Positions 7,027 through 7,604 of a DNA stretch of 7,604 nt are shown in pieces. Location of the stretch: the NCBI GenBank assembly GCA_020217115.1, contig JAIWOA010000130.1, positions 1 to 7,604 on the forward strand, written 5' to 3'. Origin of the DNA: Calditerrivibrio sp. (lineage in GTDB: Bacteria; Chrysiogenota; Deferribacteres; Deferribacterales; Calditerrivibrionaceae). Position numbers and translations under genes: made by a program. The notes below the pieces were generated by a model. That model was not told the origin of the DNA. It ran no database searches and saw only the letters and a list, made by a program, of their open reading frames with translations. Positions within the stretch are counted from its first letter, which is position 1, and the number at the start of each line of letters is the position of its first letter.

Positions 7027-7604
7027 AACTCTATCCCTTTAACTCTAATTTTCCCAAGATCGTTGATCTCACCAATTATTGAGGCATCAACCCCAGACTT
7101 TTTAAAATGTTCCGACAGATTTCTGGCATACTCTGGATTAGCTATAACAACAAAACCAACCCCCATATTAAAAACTCTAAACAATTCACGTATATCAACA
7201 AGATTTAAACCAAGAAGATAGTCGTAAATTTCCAATTTAAAGAATTTATCTGGATATATATCGGCTCCAAGACCATTTTTTATCACCCTTGGAAGATTTT
7301 CATAAAATCCACCCCCAGTTATGTGAATCATCCCTTTTATACCGCCAACGTTATCTATGGCAGATAAAACAGGTTTTACATATATTTTTGTAGGTTCGAG
7401 GAGAAGCTCCCCGAGGGTTTTGCCATCATTTATTCTTTCATTCAGATCCATTTTTAGATGTTCAAAAAATATCTTCCTTACAAGTGAGTAACCATTGCTA
7501 TGGAAGCCACTTGAAGTTAGACCTATCAAAAGATCACCTTTTTGAATATTATTGCCATCAATGATCTTTTTTCTATCAACAATACCAACACTAAAACCTG
7601 CCAG
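7023..7604 (-). CDS. purM: Phosphoribosylformylglycinamidine cyclo-ligase PurM, C-terminal part (5' end beyond window)
   Basis: The enzyme closes the imidazole ring, converting FGAM plus ATP to AIR, step 5 of de novo purine synthesis. The minus-strand frame is open to the right edge (first complete codon CTG at 7604-7602), giving the last 193 residues of a protein normally about 340-350 long. Visible motifs from the edge are AGFSVGIVDRKKIIDG, KGDLLIGLTSSGFHSNGYSLVRK, GMIHITGGGFYENLPRVI and FRVFNMGVGFVVI, all typical of the C-terminal AIR-synthase domain. An in-frame TTG at 7529 is only an internal Leu codon, not a start, because conserved sequence continues upstream. The gene is followed by purN with a 4-nt overlap, a common purMN pairing. 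Confidence 0.96.
   Translation of the reverse strand: MAGFSVGIVDRKKIIDGNNIQKGDLLIGLTSSGFHSNGYSLVRKIFFEHLKMDLNERINDGKTLGELLLEPTKIYVKPVLSAIDNVGGIKGMIHITGGGFYENLPRVIKNGLGADIYPDKFFKLEIYDYLLGLNLVDIRELFRVFNMGVGFVVIANPEYARNLSEHFKKSGVDASIIGEINDLGKIRVKGIEF

Noticed and set aside
7527..7529. TTG as a start codon for a 168-residue purM product
   Set aside because: The same frame continues upstream to the window edge with conserved PurM sequence (VGIVDRKKIIDG), so this is an internal Leu codon of a gene cut by the edge.

Overview
This AT-rich window reads as an ordinary, densely coded chromosomal segment from a Gram-negative (diderm) bacterium. The envelope signs are a lipoprotein murein hydrolase, a type IV pilus tip/adhesin-type protein and a periplasmic M16-like protein. 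Low GC, the Geobacter-like style of the PilY1 head and an anaerobe-type molybdopterin oxidoreductase make an anaerobic lineage such as Deferribacterota plausible. That placement is an inference from composition and gene style, not something the sequence proves. I see no tRNA, rRNA, CRISPR array, transposase, integrase or phage gene.

Layout: (1) Positions 1-1518, minus strand, hold the first 506 codons of a PilY1/PilC-like secreted protein that runs off the left edge. (2) Positions 1519-1706 are a divergent promoter region. A minus-strand promoter with a short leader and a strong Shine-Dalgarno serves the pilus gene. A near-consensus plus-strand promoter has its expected transcription start on the ATG of the next gene, which suggests a leaderless mRNA. 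(3) Positions 1707-5078, plus strand, form a two-gene unit: an MltD-type lytic transglycosylase lipoprotein with LysM repeats, then, 3 nt later, a short molybdopterin oxidoreductase catalytic subunit with an N-terminal Cys cluster. (4) Positions 5107-7604, minus strand and convergent to the previous unit, hold the 3' part of purM, purN overlapping it by 4 nt and starting at TTG, and then a periplasmic M16-family protein that has lost every recognisable zinc ligand.

Functionally, purM and purN are early steps of de novo IMP synthesis (steps 5 and 3). mltD, the M16-like protein and the PilY1-like protein are cell-envelope functions. The molybdopterin enzyme has no visible electron-transfer or membrane partner. 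The neighbouring functions are mixed and I find no convincing new multi-gene system. The points most worth a second look are the predicted leaderless mltD transcript, the PilY1-like head without a MIDAS motif, the orphan molybdoenzyme coupled to a murein hydrolase, and the catalytically dead M16 homologue behind purMN.
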